Of a stretch of 64,000 nucleotides of DNA, positions 17,456 through 26,097 are shown one piece after another (positions within the stretch are counted from its first letter, which is position 1; every line of letters starts with the position of its first letter). The notes under the pieces were generated by a model. That model saw only the letters and a program-made list of their open reading frames with translations, had not been told where the DNA came from and made no database searches. Origin of the DNA: Streptomyces bottropensis ATCC 25435 (GTDB lineage Bacteria > Actinomycetota > Actinomycetes > Streptomycetales > Streptomycetaceae). Position numbers and translations under genes: made by a program. The stretch covers positions 8,143,519 to 8,207,518 of the forward strand of contig NZ_KB911581.1 in the NCBI RefSeq assembly GCF_000383595.1. The letters run 5' to 3'.

Positions 17456-17468
17456 CGAAACGGTTTCG
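17456..17468. promoter_or_regulatory. Palindromic operator 1 for the TetR regulator
   Basis: CGAAAC-G-GTTTCG is a perfect 13-base palindrome, extended by AA before and TACG after. It sits 89 bases upstream of the tetR start. Confidence 0.65.
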
Positions 17469-17502
17469 TACGCTTAAGAAGATACCCCGGCCGCTAAGAA
17501 AA

Positions 17503-17515
17503 CGAAACCGTTTCG
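17503..17515. promoter_or_regulatory. Palindromic operator 2 for the TetR regulator
   Basis: CGAAAC-C-GTTTCG, with the same flanks (AA before, TACG after) as operator 1. The centres are 47 bases apart. It lies 63 bases upstream of the divergent tricorn gene, so the regulator may also touch that promoter. Confidence 0.65.
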
Positions 17516-17577
17516 TACGTGTCCTGGGTCACGGCGGTGAAGTTGCCGGTGCCTCCCGGGCGGAAAAGCATGGGTAG

Positions 17578-20500
17578 GTGAGCGACACCTATGAGCGAGG
17601 GATGAGCCCGGGGCGAGGGGCGGGCCCGGAGCGAGGGATGAGCCCGGAGCAGGAGCCGCGCCGAAAGCAGGACCCACGCCAGGAGCAACGGTCGGACCCG
17701 GAGCGAGCGACGCACCCGGAGCAAGGAACGGACGGGGAACAAGGGACGCGGCGGGAGCAGGACCCGCGCCCGGAGCAAGGGACGCCGGTGCAAAGGGCAA
17801 GCCGCGAACAGAGGGTCGGCCGCGCGCAGGAGGGCGGCCATGGACAAGCGGCGGCCCCGGACGCCGGCTACCTCCGCTTCCCCCACCTCAGCGGCGACCG
17901 CCTCTGCTTCGTGGCCGAGGACGACCTGTGGCTGGCCCCCCTCGACGGCTCGGACCGCGCCTGGCGGCTCACCGTCGACCGTACGAAGGTCGCCTGCCCG
18001 CGTTTCTCGCCCGACGGCCGGCACATCGCGTACACGAGCTGGCGGAGCATCACCCCGGAGATCCATCTGACCCCGGTGGACGGCGGGGCCCCCGCACGCC
18101 GGCTCACGCACTGGGGCAGTCCCGACACCGAGGTACGCGGCTGGACGCCCCAGACCGCCGGCACGAAGGGCCGGTCGGACATCCTGGCCGTCGCCTCCCA
18201 CGGCGAGCCCTTCTCGTACTTCACCTGGGCCTACAAGGTCCGCACCGACGGCGACCCCGGCCGCAAACTGCCCTGGGGCCCGGTCTCCGACGTCCAGTCC
18301 GCCGAGATCGACGGCGAGCGCCGCACCCTGCTGCTCACCGGAACGCCCCCGCACGAACCGGCCTCCTGGAAGCGCTACCGGGGCGGGGCCACGGGCCGCC
18401 TCTGGCTGCACGGCGAACGGCTGCTGGCCGACCTCGACGGGCACCTGCACTCCCCCGTGTTCGTCGGCGGCCGGATCGCCTTCCTCTCCGACCACGAGGG
18501 CGTCGGCAACCTCTACTCCTGCGCGTACGACGGCTCCGACCTGCGCCGGCACACCGACCACGACACCTTCTACGCCCGGCACGCGGCGAGCGACGGCACC
18601 CGGGTGGTGTACCAGTGCGCCGGCGACCTGTGGATCGTCGACGACCTCGCCGCCGACGCCACCCCCCGCCGCCTGGACGTGACCCTCGGCGGCGCTCGCA
18701 CCGGGCGGCGGCGGTACCAGGTGCCGGCCGCCCAGCACGTCGACGGCCTCTCGGTCGACGAGACGGGCCGGGCGAGCGCGGTCGTCGTGCGCGGCAGCCT
18801 CTACTGGCTGACCCACCGCGACGGCCCCGCCCGGACCATCGCCGACACCCCCGGCGTACGCGTCCGGCTGCCCGAGATGCTCGGCTCCGGCGGGCAGGTC
18901 GCGTACGTGACCGACGCGGACGGTGAGGACGCGATCGAGATCACCCACCTCCCCCGGGCCACCGGCGACCGTGCACCCCGCCGCCTCGCCTCCGGGGGCC
19001 TCGGCCGCGTCCTGGAACTGGTGGCGGACCCGCGCGGCGAACGTCTCGCCGTCGCCGCGCACGACGGCCGCGTCCTCCTCCTGACCGTGCCCGACCGAGC
19101 GGCTGCCGCCGCGGGGACGGAGGAGTCGAACGGCGAGGTCACCGAACTCATCGCCTCCCTCAACGGCCCCGTCCGCGACCTCGCCTTCTCCCCCGACGGC
19201 GCCTGGCTGACCTGGTCCCATCCCGGCATCGGCCGCACCCTGCGCCAGATCAAGATGGCCCGGATCAAGGACCGCCTCATCCTCGACGTGACGAGCGGCC
19301 GCTTCGAGGACGAGAACCCGGTCTTCACGCGGGACGGCCGCTACCTCGCCTTCCTGTCCTGGCGCGGCTTCGACCCGGTGTACGACGTGCACACCGGCGA
19401 CCTGTCCTTCCCGCTCGGCTGCCGCCCCTACCTGGTCCCGCTCTCCTCCGCCACCCCCTCCCCCTTCGCCCTGAACCCCGACGGCCGCCCGGTCGCCGGA
19501 GGCATGGACCCGACCGAGGACGAGGACACCGACGGAACGGTCACCGTGGAGACCGAGGGCCTGGAGAACCGCGTCACCCCCTTCCCCGTCACCGCCTCCA
19601 AGTACTCGGCGCTGCACCCGGTCTCCGGCGGCGGTCTCGTCTGGCTGCGCTGGCCCATTTCGGGCGCCCTGGGCGAGACCTTCGCCGACCCGGACGACAT
19701 GACCGGCCGCCCGACCCTCGAACACTTCGACATCAGCAGGGCGAAGAGGTCCGAACTGGTGCAGCACCTGGACTGGTTCGCGGTCAGCGGCGACGGCTCA
19801 CGGCTGGTCGTGGTGGACGAGGTCGACCTGCGTGCCGTCCCCTCCACCGAGTCCGGCGACAGCGACTCGACCGTCTGGATCGACCTCCGGCGCGTCCTGC
19901 ACGAGGTCGACCCGGCCGCCGAGTGGCGCCAGTCGTACGCGGAGGCCGGGCGCCTGATCCGCGCCTACTTCTGGGACCCGGGGATGAGCGGCATCGACTG
20001 GGACGCGATCCTCGACCAGTACCGCCCGCTGGTCGAACGGGTCGCCTCCCCCGACGAGTTCGCGGACCTGCTGCGGGAGGTGCTCGGCGAACTCGGCACC
20101 TCCCACGCCTACGTCACCGCCGCACGCCGCAACGAGGGCCCGCCCCACTACCAGCGCCGCCAGGGGCTCCTCGGTGCCAACCTCGTCCGCCGGGACGACG
20201 ACTGGACGGTCCGCCGCATCCTGCCCGGCGACTCCTCCGACTCCAAGGCCCGCTCCCCGCTGGCCGGCACCGGCATCAGGGAGGGCGCCGCGCTGACCCA
20301 CGTCGACGGCCGCCCGGTGGACCCGACGACCGGCCCGTACCCCCTGCTGGCGGGCGCGGGCGGCACGACCGTCGAACTGACCTTCTCCCCGGCCGAGGGC
20401 GAGGGCCGTGCCCGGCGCGTGGCCGTGGTCCCCCTGCTCGACGAACGCCCCCTGCGCTACCAGGACTGGGTGGCCAAACGCCGTGAAGTGGTCCGGGAGC

Positions 20501-21138
20501 TGAGCGGCGGCCACTGCGGCTATCTACACATCCCGGACATGGGCGGCTCCGGCTGGGCCCAGTTCAACCGCGACCTGCGCATGGAGGTCTCCCGGCCCGC
20601 CCTGATCGTCGACGTGCGCGGCAACGCGGGCGGCCACATCAGCGAGCTGGTGGTGGAGAAGCTGAGCCGCACGATCCTCGGCTGGGACCTGACCCGGGGC
20701 GCCCAGCCGGTGTCGTACGCGTCCAGCGCCCCGCGCGGCCCGGTGGTGGCCCTGGCCGACGAAGCGACCTCGTCCGACGGCGACATGATCACCGCCGCCT
20801 TCAAACTCCTCGCGCTCGGCCCCGTGGTCGGCCTGCGCACCTGGGGCGGCGTCGTCGGCATGACCGGCCGCCACCAGCTCGGCGACGGCACGGTCATCAC
20901 CGTCCCCATGAACGCCGCCTGGTTCGACGCGTACGGCTGGACCATCGAGAACCGAGGCGTCACCCCGGACCTGGAGACCCTGCGCACCCCCCTGGACTGG
21001 GCCGAGGGCCGCAACACCCAGCTGGAGGCGGCGGTGAACCTGGCCCTGGACCTCCTCAAGACCCACCCCCCGGCGGACCCCCCGGACCACACGAACACCC
21101 CGGACAGGTCCCGCCCGAAGCTGCCGAACCGCCACTGA
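17578..21138 (+). CDS. Tricorn-like S41 serine protease
   Basis: A protein of up to 1186 residues matching the tricorn protease plan. A beta-propeller region begins near YLRFPHLSGDRLCFVAEDDL (about residue 97), with repeated blades such as CPRFSPDGRHIAYTS and DLAFSPDGAWLTWSH. A C1 helical domain follows. A PDZ-like domain begins LLGANLVRRDDDWTVRR, and the S41 catalytic core is last. Catalytic residues should be His in GTSHAYVTA, Ser in DEATSSDGD, and Glu in ENRGVTPD. The first 90 residues are a low-complexity Glu/Gln/Arg/Pro extension with no match to the fold. The true start could be internal, since the GTG at 17578 has only a weak ribosome site. It probably degrades peptides in the cytoplasm. 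Confidence 0.9.
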   Translation: MSDTYERGMSPGRGAGPERGMSPEQEPRRKQDPRQEQRSDPERATHPEQGTDGEQGTRREQDPRPEQGTPVQRASREQRVGRAQEGGHGQAAAPDAGYLRFPHLSGDRLCFVAEDDLWLAPLDGSDRAWRLTVDRTKVACPRFSPDGRHIAYTSWRSITPEIHLTPVDGGAPARRLTHWGSPDTEVRGWTPQTAGTKGRSDILAVASHGEPFSYFTWAYKVRTDGDPGRKLPWGPVSDVQSAEIDGERRTLLLTGTPPHEPASWKRYRGGATGRLWLHGERLLADLDGHLHSPVFVGGRIAFLSDHEGVGNLYSCAYDGSDLRRHTDHDTFYARHAASDGTRVVYQCAGDLWIVDDLAADATPRRLDVTLGGARTGRRRYQVPAAQHVDGLSVDETGRASAVVVRGSLYWLTHRDGPARTIADTPGVRVRLPEMLGSGGQVAYVTDADGEDAIEITHLPRATGDRAPRRLASGGLGRVLELVADPRGERLAVAAHDGRVLLLTVPDRAAAAAGTEESNGEVTELIASLNGPVRDLAFSPDGAWLTWSHPGIGRTLRQIKMARIKDRLILDVTSGRFEDENPVFTRDGRYLAFLSWRGFDPVYDVHTGDLSFPLGCRPYLVPLSSATPSPFALNPDGRPVAGGMDPTEDEDTDGTVTVETEGLENRVTPFPVTASKYSALHPVSGGGLVWLRWPISGALGETFADPDDMTGRPTLEHFDISRAKRSELVQHLDWFAVSGDGSRLVVVDEVDLRAVPSTESGDSDSTVWIDLRRVLHEVDPAAEWRQSYAEAGRLIRAYFWDPGMSGIDWDAILDQYRPLVERVASPDEFADLLREVLGELGTSHAYVTAARRNEGPPHYQRRQGLLGANLVRRDDDWTVRRILPGDSSDSKARSPLAGTGIREGAALTHVDGRPVDPTTGPYPLLAGAGGTTVELTFSPAEGEGRARRVAVVPLLDERPLRYQDWVAKRREVVRELSGGHCGYLHIPDMGGSGWAQFNRDLRMEVSRPALIVDVRGNAGGHISELVVEKLSRTILGWDLTRGAQPVSYASSAPRGPVVALADEATSSDGDMITAAFKLLALGPVVGLRTWGGVVGMTGRHQLGDGTVITVPMNAAWFDAYGWTIENRGVTPDLETLRTPLDWAEGRNTQLEAAVNLALDLLKTHPPADPPDHTNTPDRSRPKLPNRH

Positions 21139-21193
21139 CGGCGACGCAAGGGGCCACTGCCGAAGCCGCCGTATCGCCACCGACAACGACGCA

Positions 21194-21219
21194 GGGCGCC
21201 CTCCCAAAGGAGGGCGCCC
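21194..21219. terminator. Bidirectional hairpin terminator
   Basis: GGGCGCCCTCC and GGAGGGCGCCC form an 11-base perfect stem with a CAAA loop. It lies between the convergent tricorn gene and the next minus-strand gene. Confidence 0.85.
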
Positions 21220-21253
21220 CACGTTCGGCGTCGCCGAAGCCTGGTCCGGACGA

Positions 21254-21547
21254 CTACACGTCCTGCCGGAACCGGTCCTCGTCGTCCCGCACCAGCCGCT
21301 CGGACTCCTCGTCCCGCCGCTGGGCACCACGCTGCGGCTGACCGTGCTCACGCTGCGGCTGACGCTCGCGCTGCGGCTGGCCGTGCTCACGACCGGGCTC
21401 ACGACCGGGCTCACGACCGGGCTCCCGCCCGTGCTGCTCGCGCTCACGCTCACCAGGCCGCTGAGCCCGCTGCCGCTCCTCCGGCGACTGTCCGGCCTTC
21501 CGCTTCAGCTGCTCAGCCTTGTCCTGGAACTGGTCCTTCATGCCCAT
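21254..21547 (-). CDS. Small hydrophilic repeat protein
   Basis: A 97-residue, highly charged protein. It begins MGMKDQFQDKAEQLKRKAG and continues into low-complexity Arg/Glu/Gln/Pro repeats (GREPGREPGREPG, then QPQRE units) encoded by tandem DNA repeats. It ends DDEDRFRQDV. The N-terminal 30 residues look helical. No membrane segment, no cysteines. I do not recognise a function; it may be a disordered stress-type protein. The ATG at 21547 has GGGAG upstream. A second ATG lies two codons later. Confidence 0.65.
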   Translation of the reverse strand: MGMKDQFQDKAEQLKRKAGQSPEERQRAQRPGEREREQHGREPGREPGREPGREHGQPQRERQPQREHGQPQRGAQRRDEESERLVRDDEDRFRQDV

Positions 21548-21641
21548 GTGGATTCACTCCCGTTGTGGGTGAGGGGATCGGGCCTCGACCAGACAAACAC
21601 GCACGAACACGCCCCGCATGTCGATCAGTCACGCTCGGTCA

Positions 21642-22535
21642 TCAGGCGTCCGGCGCCCCGGCCCCCCGCGTCCGCTCGTCCGCGGCCCCACCGGCCCCCA
21701 CCAGCCCCTTGGCGACCCCGCGGAGCCGAGGCTCCATGCGCCGCACCTCGCGCGGCGCGAACGTCCCGATGAGCCCCGGGAGATACCCGCGTACGCCCTG
21801 CATCCCCCGCAGCCACCACTGCCCGTACACATGACTCGACCGCCGCTCGATCCCGGCGACCAGCCGGTCCACCGCCGGTCCCAGCGGATACGTCTTCCCG
21901 GCCGGCCACGGCAGCCGTTCCCGCAACTCCCGCAGCGCCTCGTCCTTGTCGGCGCCCCGCACCATGTCCGTGTCCGTCCAGGACAGATACCCGACCCCGA
22001 CACCCACGCCCTGATGCGCGACCTCGGCCCGCAGACAGTGCGCGTACGCCTCGACGCCCGACTTGGACGCGCAGTACGCCGTCATCATCGGCGCCGGGGT
22101 GATCGCGGCGAGGGAGGCGATCTGCAGCAGATAGCCCCGGCTCTCGATCAGCGCCGGCAGGAACGCCCGCCCGGTGACGGCCGATCCGACGAGGTTGACC
22201 TCGACGACCCGCCGCCAGGACTCCGGGTCGGAGTCGACGAAGGGCCCGCTGTTGGCGACGCCCGCGTTGGCGACGACGATGTCGACCCGTCCGAACCGCT
22301 CCTTGACCTCCTCGGCGACCCGGGCCATGGCCTCGTGGTCGGTGACGTCGGCGTGCCAGTACGCGCAGTCTGCGTACAGCCGCTCCGACACCCGCTTCAG
22401 CTCGTCCGGTTCGAGGCCGACGAGCGCGACCTTCACCCCCCGCACCGAGAGCTTGCGCGCGAGGAGTTCCCCGACGCCCCGCGCGGCCCCGGTGACGACC
22501 GCGACCCGCCCCCGCAATGTGCTGCCGTCGCTCAT
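21642..22535 (-). CDS. Short-chain dehydrogenase/reductase
   Basis: A 297-residue classical SDR. The nucleotide-binding TGAARGVG is at 15-22, NAG at 90-92, the catalytic Ser at 141, and YCASK at 154-158. After the core there is a C-terminal extension (about 230-297) rich in Arg and Gly. The lack of an early acidic residue after strand 2 (VALVGLEPDEL) leaves cofactor preference open. Its ATG overlaps the stop of the upstream hydrolase (ATGA), so it is the last gene of a coupled three-gene operon with a hydrolase and a monooxygenase. Confidence 0.92.
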   Translation of the reverse strand: MSDGSTLRGRVAVVTGAARGVGELLARKLSVRGVKVALVGLEPDELKRVSERLYADCAYWHADVTDHEAMARVAEEVKERFGRVDIVVANAGVANSGPFVDSDPESWRRVVEVNLVGSAVTGRAFLPALIESRGYLLQIASLAAITPAPMMTAYCASKSGVEAYAHCLRAEVAHQGVGVGVGYLSWTDTDMVRGADKDEALRELRERLPWPAGKTYPLGPAVDRLVAGIERRSSHVYGQWWLRGMQGVRGYLPGLIGTFAPREVRRMEPRLRGVAKGLVGAGGAADERTRGAGAPDA

Positions 22536-23467
22536 GCGCCCGCCTCCTCCAACTCGTCCTGCCCGGCACGTACATACAGCGCGGCCAGCCCGCGTATGCG
22601 GGCGCTGACCGCTTCCGGCGCCTCCACCGGAGCCATGTGTCCGACGCCGGTCAGCTCGCTCACGCCCACGCAGTCGGGCAGCGCGGCGGCCAGCGCCCGC
22701 GCGTGCACGGGCGGGGTCATCCGGTCCGCCGTGCCCACGACGACGGCCGTCGGCACCGTCAACTCCCGGACGCGCTGGTCGAGATCGAGCGAGGCGAGGA
22801 CATGCGACCAGGCGTGCCGCACCCGGGCCGGGCACGCGTGCACGATCCGCGCGCACGCCTCGACCATCACCGGCGACGCGCCGGGGCCCATGGTCGCGTA
22901 CTTGAGGATGCGCCGGGCGACCGGCGTGACCGGCCCGAGCGGCGCCCGCGCGCCGAGGACCCTCTCCGTGAGCCAGGTGCGTACGCGTCCGGGCCGCATC
23001 GGCACGACCAGCGACTCGCCGGCCAGCTTCGAACTGCCCGTGCTGCACAGCAGGACGGCCGCCGCGTGCTCCCGCAGGCCCGGCCGCCCGGCGGCCGCCA
23101 TGAGCGTCATCCCGCCCATGGAGTGCCCGGCCAGCACCGCCTTCTCACCCGGCGCGAGCGTCGCGGCGAGCACCGCCTCCAGGTCGTCGGCGAGGGCGTC
23201 CGCGCTGCACACGGCGGAGGCGGGGCTGCGGCCGTGGCCGCGCTGGTCGTAGACGACGACCCGGTGGTCGACGGCGAGGTCCCGCACCTGCGCCGCCCAG
23301 TACGCCGTCGAACACGTCCAGCCGTGCACCAGCACCACCGCCGGCGCGTCCTGCGGGCCGTGCACCTCGACGTGCAGCCGCGCCCCGTCGGCGGACACGG
23401 CCGCCAACTCCCTTACGGCGACGGGCGGCGCGTAGGGCCCGTGCTTCACATGGGTCAGTCGGGTCAC
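22532..23467 (-). CDS. Alpha/beta-fold hydrolase
   Basis: A 311-residue hydrolase. The oxyanion motif is LVHGWTCS, the nucleophile elbow AGHSMGGM (Ser116), the acid probably Asp in VVGTADRMTPP, and the catalytic His in GVGHMAPVEAP. The GTG at 23467 overlaps the upstream monooxygenase stop (GTGA), and its own stop overlaps the SDR start. The operon order suggests it hydrolyses an ester or lactone produced by the monooxygenase. That pathway role is inferred from position. Confidence 0.9.
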   Translation of the reverse strand: MTRLTHVKHGPYAPPVAVRELAAVSADGARLHVEVHGPQDAPAVVLVHGWTCSTAYWAAQVRDLAVDHRVVVYDQRGHGRSPASAVCSADALADDLEAVLAATLAPGEKAVLAGHSMGGMTLMAAAGRPGLREHAAAVLLCSTGSSKLAGESLVVPMRPGRVRTWLTERVLGARAPLGPVTPVARRILKYATMGPGASPVMVEACARIVHACPARVRHAWSHVLASLDLDQRVRELTVPTAVVVGTADRMTPPVHARALAAALPDCVGVSELTGVGHMAPVEAPEAVSARIRGLAALYVRAGQDELEEAGA

Positions 23468-25038
23468 GCTCCGGCCTCCACCTTCGCCAGGTCGCCCGTC
23501 CCGGGCGTCTCCTCGTTCTCCGTACCCGGCCGGGCCGCCCGCAGCACCGTGTACTCGCTCAGATCGACACGCCGGGTCGCACTCCGGAACTCGCTCGTCG
23601 TGCCCGGCCAGACGGTCGTGTTGCGGCCGTCGGCGTCGAGGTACCAGCTGGTGCAGCCGCCCGTGTTCCAGACCGTGCGCTCCATGCGCTTGTGGACCCG
23701 CTGGCTCCAGGCCGCCACGGCGGCGGGCCGGGCGTCCAGGGCGACCCGGCCGCCCAGCACGTCCAACTGCCGTACGAAGTCCGCCATGTAGTTCAGCTGG
23801 GACTCGATCATCAGGATCATGCTGGAGTTCCCCAGGCCCGTGTTGGGCCCGATGATCGTCATCCAGTTCGGGAACCCGGCGGCCGACGCCCCGCGCAGCG
23901 CCTGCATCCCGCCGTCCCCCCACGCCTCGGCGAGGGTCCGGCCGTCCGCGCCCACGACCCGGTCGGCGATGGGCATGTCGGTGACATGGAACCCGGTGCC
24001 GAAGACGATCGCGTCGACCTCGGCGGCGGACCCGTCGGCGGCGACCAGCGTGGAGCCGTCGACCTTGGCCAGCCCGGACGCGATCACGTCGACGTTCGGC
24101 CGGGTGAGCGCCGGATAGTAGGTGTTGGACAGCAGGATGCGCTTGCAGCCGATGCGGTAGTCGGGGGTGAGCCGGGCGCGCAGCTCCGGGTCGCGCACCG
24201 CGCGGGCCAGGTTCCGCTTCGCCACCCGCTCCACCAGGCCCAGCACCTTGGGGCGCTTGGTGAAGGCCTGCACCTGAAGCTCCCGGACGCCCCACAGCAC
24301 GCCGCGCCGCGCCTGCGCGGTGAAGGGCAGCTGCCGGTGCAGCCACTGCTCGACGCCGCCGATGCCCCGGTCCACCCGCGGCATCACCCACGGCGGGGTC
24401 CGCTGGAAGAGGGTCAGCCGGCCGACCTCGGGCGCGATCGCCGGCACGATCTGGGCCGCGGAGGCCCCCGTGCCGATCATCGCGACCCGCTTGCCGCGCA
24501 GGTCGTAGTCGTGGTCCCAGCGGGCGGAGTGGAAGACCTTGCCGGGGAAGGTGCCGAGCCCCGGCAGCTCGGCCTCGGTGGGGATCCGCGGATCGGAGAG
24601 CGGGCCGGTCGCGGAGACGACCAGGTCGGCGCAGAGCCGCCCGCCGCTGGTCTCGATGTCCCAGCACAGCCGCTCCCCGTCCCAGGCCATCCTCAGCACC
24701 TCGGAGTCGAAGCGGATGTGCGGCCGCAGTCCGAAGACGTCCGTCACATGCTCCAGATAGGCCCGGATGTGCTCCTGCCCGGAGAAGGCGCGCGGCCACG
24801 CGTGGTGGGGCGCGAAGGAGAACGAGTACAGATGGGACGGTACGTCACAGGCGCACCCGGGGTAGTCGTTGTCGCGCCAGGTGCCGCCGACGGCACCGGC
24901 CCGTTCCAGGACGACGAAGTCGGTGATCCCCTCGCGCCGCAGCCGCACGGCCGCGCCGAGCCCGCCGAACCCGGACCCGACCACCGCCACCCGCACATGC
25001 GGCACCCGCTCCCGCCCGCCCTGCCCCTGCCCGGCCAT
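23464..25038 (-). CDS. Flavin monooxygenase, Baeyer-Villiger-like
   Basis: A 524-residue class B flavoprotein monooxygenase. The FAD-binding GSGFGGLG is at 21-28. FPGKVFHSARW (164-174) fits the Baeyer-Villiger fingerprint FxGxxxHxxxW. GTGASAAQ (189-196) is the NADPH-binding glycine motif. The sequence GTWRDNDYPGCACDVPSHLYSFSF is characteristic of the group (read here as GTWRDNDYPGC then DVPSHLYSF). It would insert oxygen into ketones using NADPH and O2 in the cytoplasm. ATG 25038 is the first good start. It leads an operon with a hydrolase and an SDR, divergent from a MerR regulator. Confidence 0.92.
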   Translation of the reverse strand: MAGQGQGGRERVPHVRVAVVGSGFGGLGAAVRLRREGITDFVVLERAGAVGGTWRDNDYPGCACDVPSHLYSFSFAPHHAWPRAFSGQEHIRAYLEHVTDVFGLRPHIRFDSEVLRMAWDGERLCWDIETSGGRLCADLVVSATGPLSDPRIPTEAELPGLGTFPGKVFHSARWDHDYDLRGKRVAMIGTGASAAQIVPAIAPEVGRLTLFQRTPPWVMPRVDRGIGGVEQWLHRQLPFTAQARRGVLWGVRELQVQAFTKRPKVLGLVERVAKRNLARAVRDPELRARLTPDYRIGCKRILLSNTYYPALTRPNVDVIASGLAKVDGSTLVAADGSAAEVDAIVFGTGFHVTDMPIADRVVGADGRTLAEAWGDGGMQALRGASAAGFPNWMTIIGPNTGLGNSSMILMIESQLNYMADFVRQLDVLGGRVALDARPAAVAAWSQRVHKRMERTVWNTGGCTSWYLDADGRNTTVWPGTTSEFRSATRRVDLSEYTVLRAARPGTENEETPGTGDLAKVEAGA

Positions 25039-25091
25039 CCGGTACCTCCACGCCTCATCGCGTGCGCACACCGCGTTCGCACCCCACGTCC

Positions 25092-25111
25092 GCGCCAGTA
25101 ATCACTGGCGC
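25092..25111. promoter_or_regulatory. 20-base perfect inverted repeat, likely operator
   Basis: GCGCCAGT-AATC-ACTGGCGC has 8-base arms with a 4-base centre. It lies 54 bases upstream of the monooxygenase start, in the divergent region shared with the merR gene. It is the most likely binding site for that regulator. Confidence 0.65.
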
Positions 25112-25195
25112 AGTGGGGAGCGTAGGGCAGGACCGTACCGATGGGTAGGGGTCAGGCACTCTGGAGTTACCAGCGGTACGACATAGGCTGCGCGC

Positions 25196-25861
25196 GTGGC
25201 AGAAGACGGCGAGCGACACGAGTACCGCATGGAGGAGCTGGCCGGGAAGGCCGGCATCACCGTACGCACCCTGCGCTTCTACCGGGAGCGCAAACTGATC
25301 CCGCCACCCCGCCGCGAGGGCCGTATCGCCTGGTACGACGACACCCACCTGGCCCGGCTGCGCACGATCTCGGCGCTGCTGGAGCGCGGCCACACGCTCA
25401 GCGGGATCGCCGAGCTGGCCGAGGCCTTCGACCAGGGCCGCGACGTGGGCGACCTGCTGGGCCTCGGGGACCCCACCGAGGAGGTCCCGGTCCGTCTCTC
25501 CCCCGAGGAACTGGCCGACCACTTCGGCGACCAGTCGACCCCGGAGAACCTCGCCGCCGCCCTGGACCTCGGCTATCTCGCCACCGACGGCGGCGAGATC
25601 GTGCACATCAGCCGCCGCCTCCTGGACGTCTCGGCGGCCCTGGTCCGCGAGGGCGTCCCCCTCGCCGACGTCCTCGCCGTCGGCCGCCGCGTACGCGAAC
25701 ACACCGACGCCCTGGCCACCCTCTTCACCGACCTCATCCTCACCCAGCCCGGCCGCACCCCCGAAGACCTCCACCGCCTCCGCCCGTTGGCCAAGAGCGT
25801 GACGGAGGCGGAGCTGTCGCTGGCGCTGGACAGGCGACTGAGGAAGTCGACAAATAAATAG
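25196..25861 (+). CDS. MerR-family regulator
   Basis: A 221-residue regulator. The N-terminal winged helix begins YRMEELAGKAGITVRTLRFY, with the wing sequence REGRIAWYDDTHLARLRTI, then the usual dimerisation helix (RGHTLSGIAELAEAF). The C-terminal 130 residues (LSPEELADHFGDQ..., then GGEIVHISRRLLDV) form an effector-type domain without cysteines, so it does not look like a metal sensor. GTG 25196 lies close to the likely promoter. It probably controls the divergent monooxygenase operon through the palindrome at 25092-25111. Confidence 0.9.
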   Translation: MAEDGERHEYRMEELAGKAGITVRTLRFYRERKLIPPPRREGRIAWYDDTHLARLRTISALLERGHTLSGIAELAEAFDQGRDVGDLLGLGDPTEEVPVRLSPEELADHFGDQSTPENLAAALDLGYLATDGGEIVHISRRLLDVSAALVREGVPLADVLAVGRRVREHTDALATLFTDLILTQPGRTPEDLHRLRPLAKSVTEAELSLALDRRLRKSTNK

Positions 25862-25890
25862 GGGGCGAATAGTCCCCGCGGGCGTCACAT

Positions 25891-25919
25891 TCACTCGAAC
25901 GAGTGAGCAGAATCGATTC
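25891..25919. promoter_or_regulatory. Two adjacent palindromes downstream of merR
   Basis: TCACTCG-AA-CGAGTGA (25891-25906) is a perfect inverted repeat with 7-base arms. It is followed by GAATCGATTC (25910-25919), a perfect 10-base palindrome. The first could end merR transcription or be a regulator site for the small peptide gene at 26002. Confidence 0.5.
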
Positions 25920-25940
25920 GACTGATCGCCAAGTGAGCTA

Positions 25941-25983
25941 ACGTAAGCTCAAACGTCGATCTGACGTTCCACTTTCTGATACT
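25941..25983 (+). promoter_or_regulatory. SARP-like promoter of the small peptide gene
   Basis: ACGT recurs at 25941, 25953 and 25964, about one helical turn apart, inside TAACGTA, AAACGTC and GACGTTC. The last repeat ends about 7-8 bases before GATACT (25978-25983), a plausible -10. Direct heptamers at 11-base spacing with the last one about 8 bases from the -10 are the published pattern for SARP activator sites. There is no good -35 element, as expected for such promoters. Confidence 0.5.
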
Positions 25984-26001
25984 TTTTCGACCGGGAGAGA
26001 A

Positions 26002-26085
26002 GTGCGCACGCTCGCCGTTTGTTTCGCCACCGCCGCTATTCTCGTCATGAACATGACCTCGGCGCACGCCGAGTGCATTTGGTAG
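26002..26085 (+). CDS. Tiny secreted peptide beside a SARP regulator
   Basis: A 27-codon frame starts with GTG at 26002 after GGGAGAGA and stops at TAG 26083-26085. The product begins MRTLAVCFATAAILVM and continues NMTSAHA, which reads as a signal peptide: one basic residue, a hydrophobic core, and an AHA cleavage site. Only four residues, ECIW, follow. Third codon positions are mostly G or C although the DNA just upstream is much less GC-rich, which supports real coding. The stop is 12 bases from the convergent stop of the SARP/TPR gene. It could be an exported signal peptide or the precursor of a modified peptide. No homologue could be checked, and it could also be a chance frame. Confidence 0.5.
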   Translation: MRTLAVCFATAAILVMNMTSAHAECIW

Positions 26086-26097
26086 GCCCGCCGGCCC

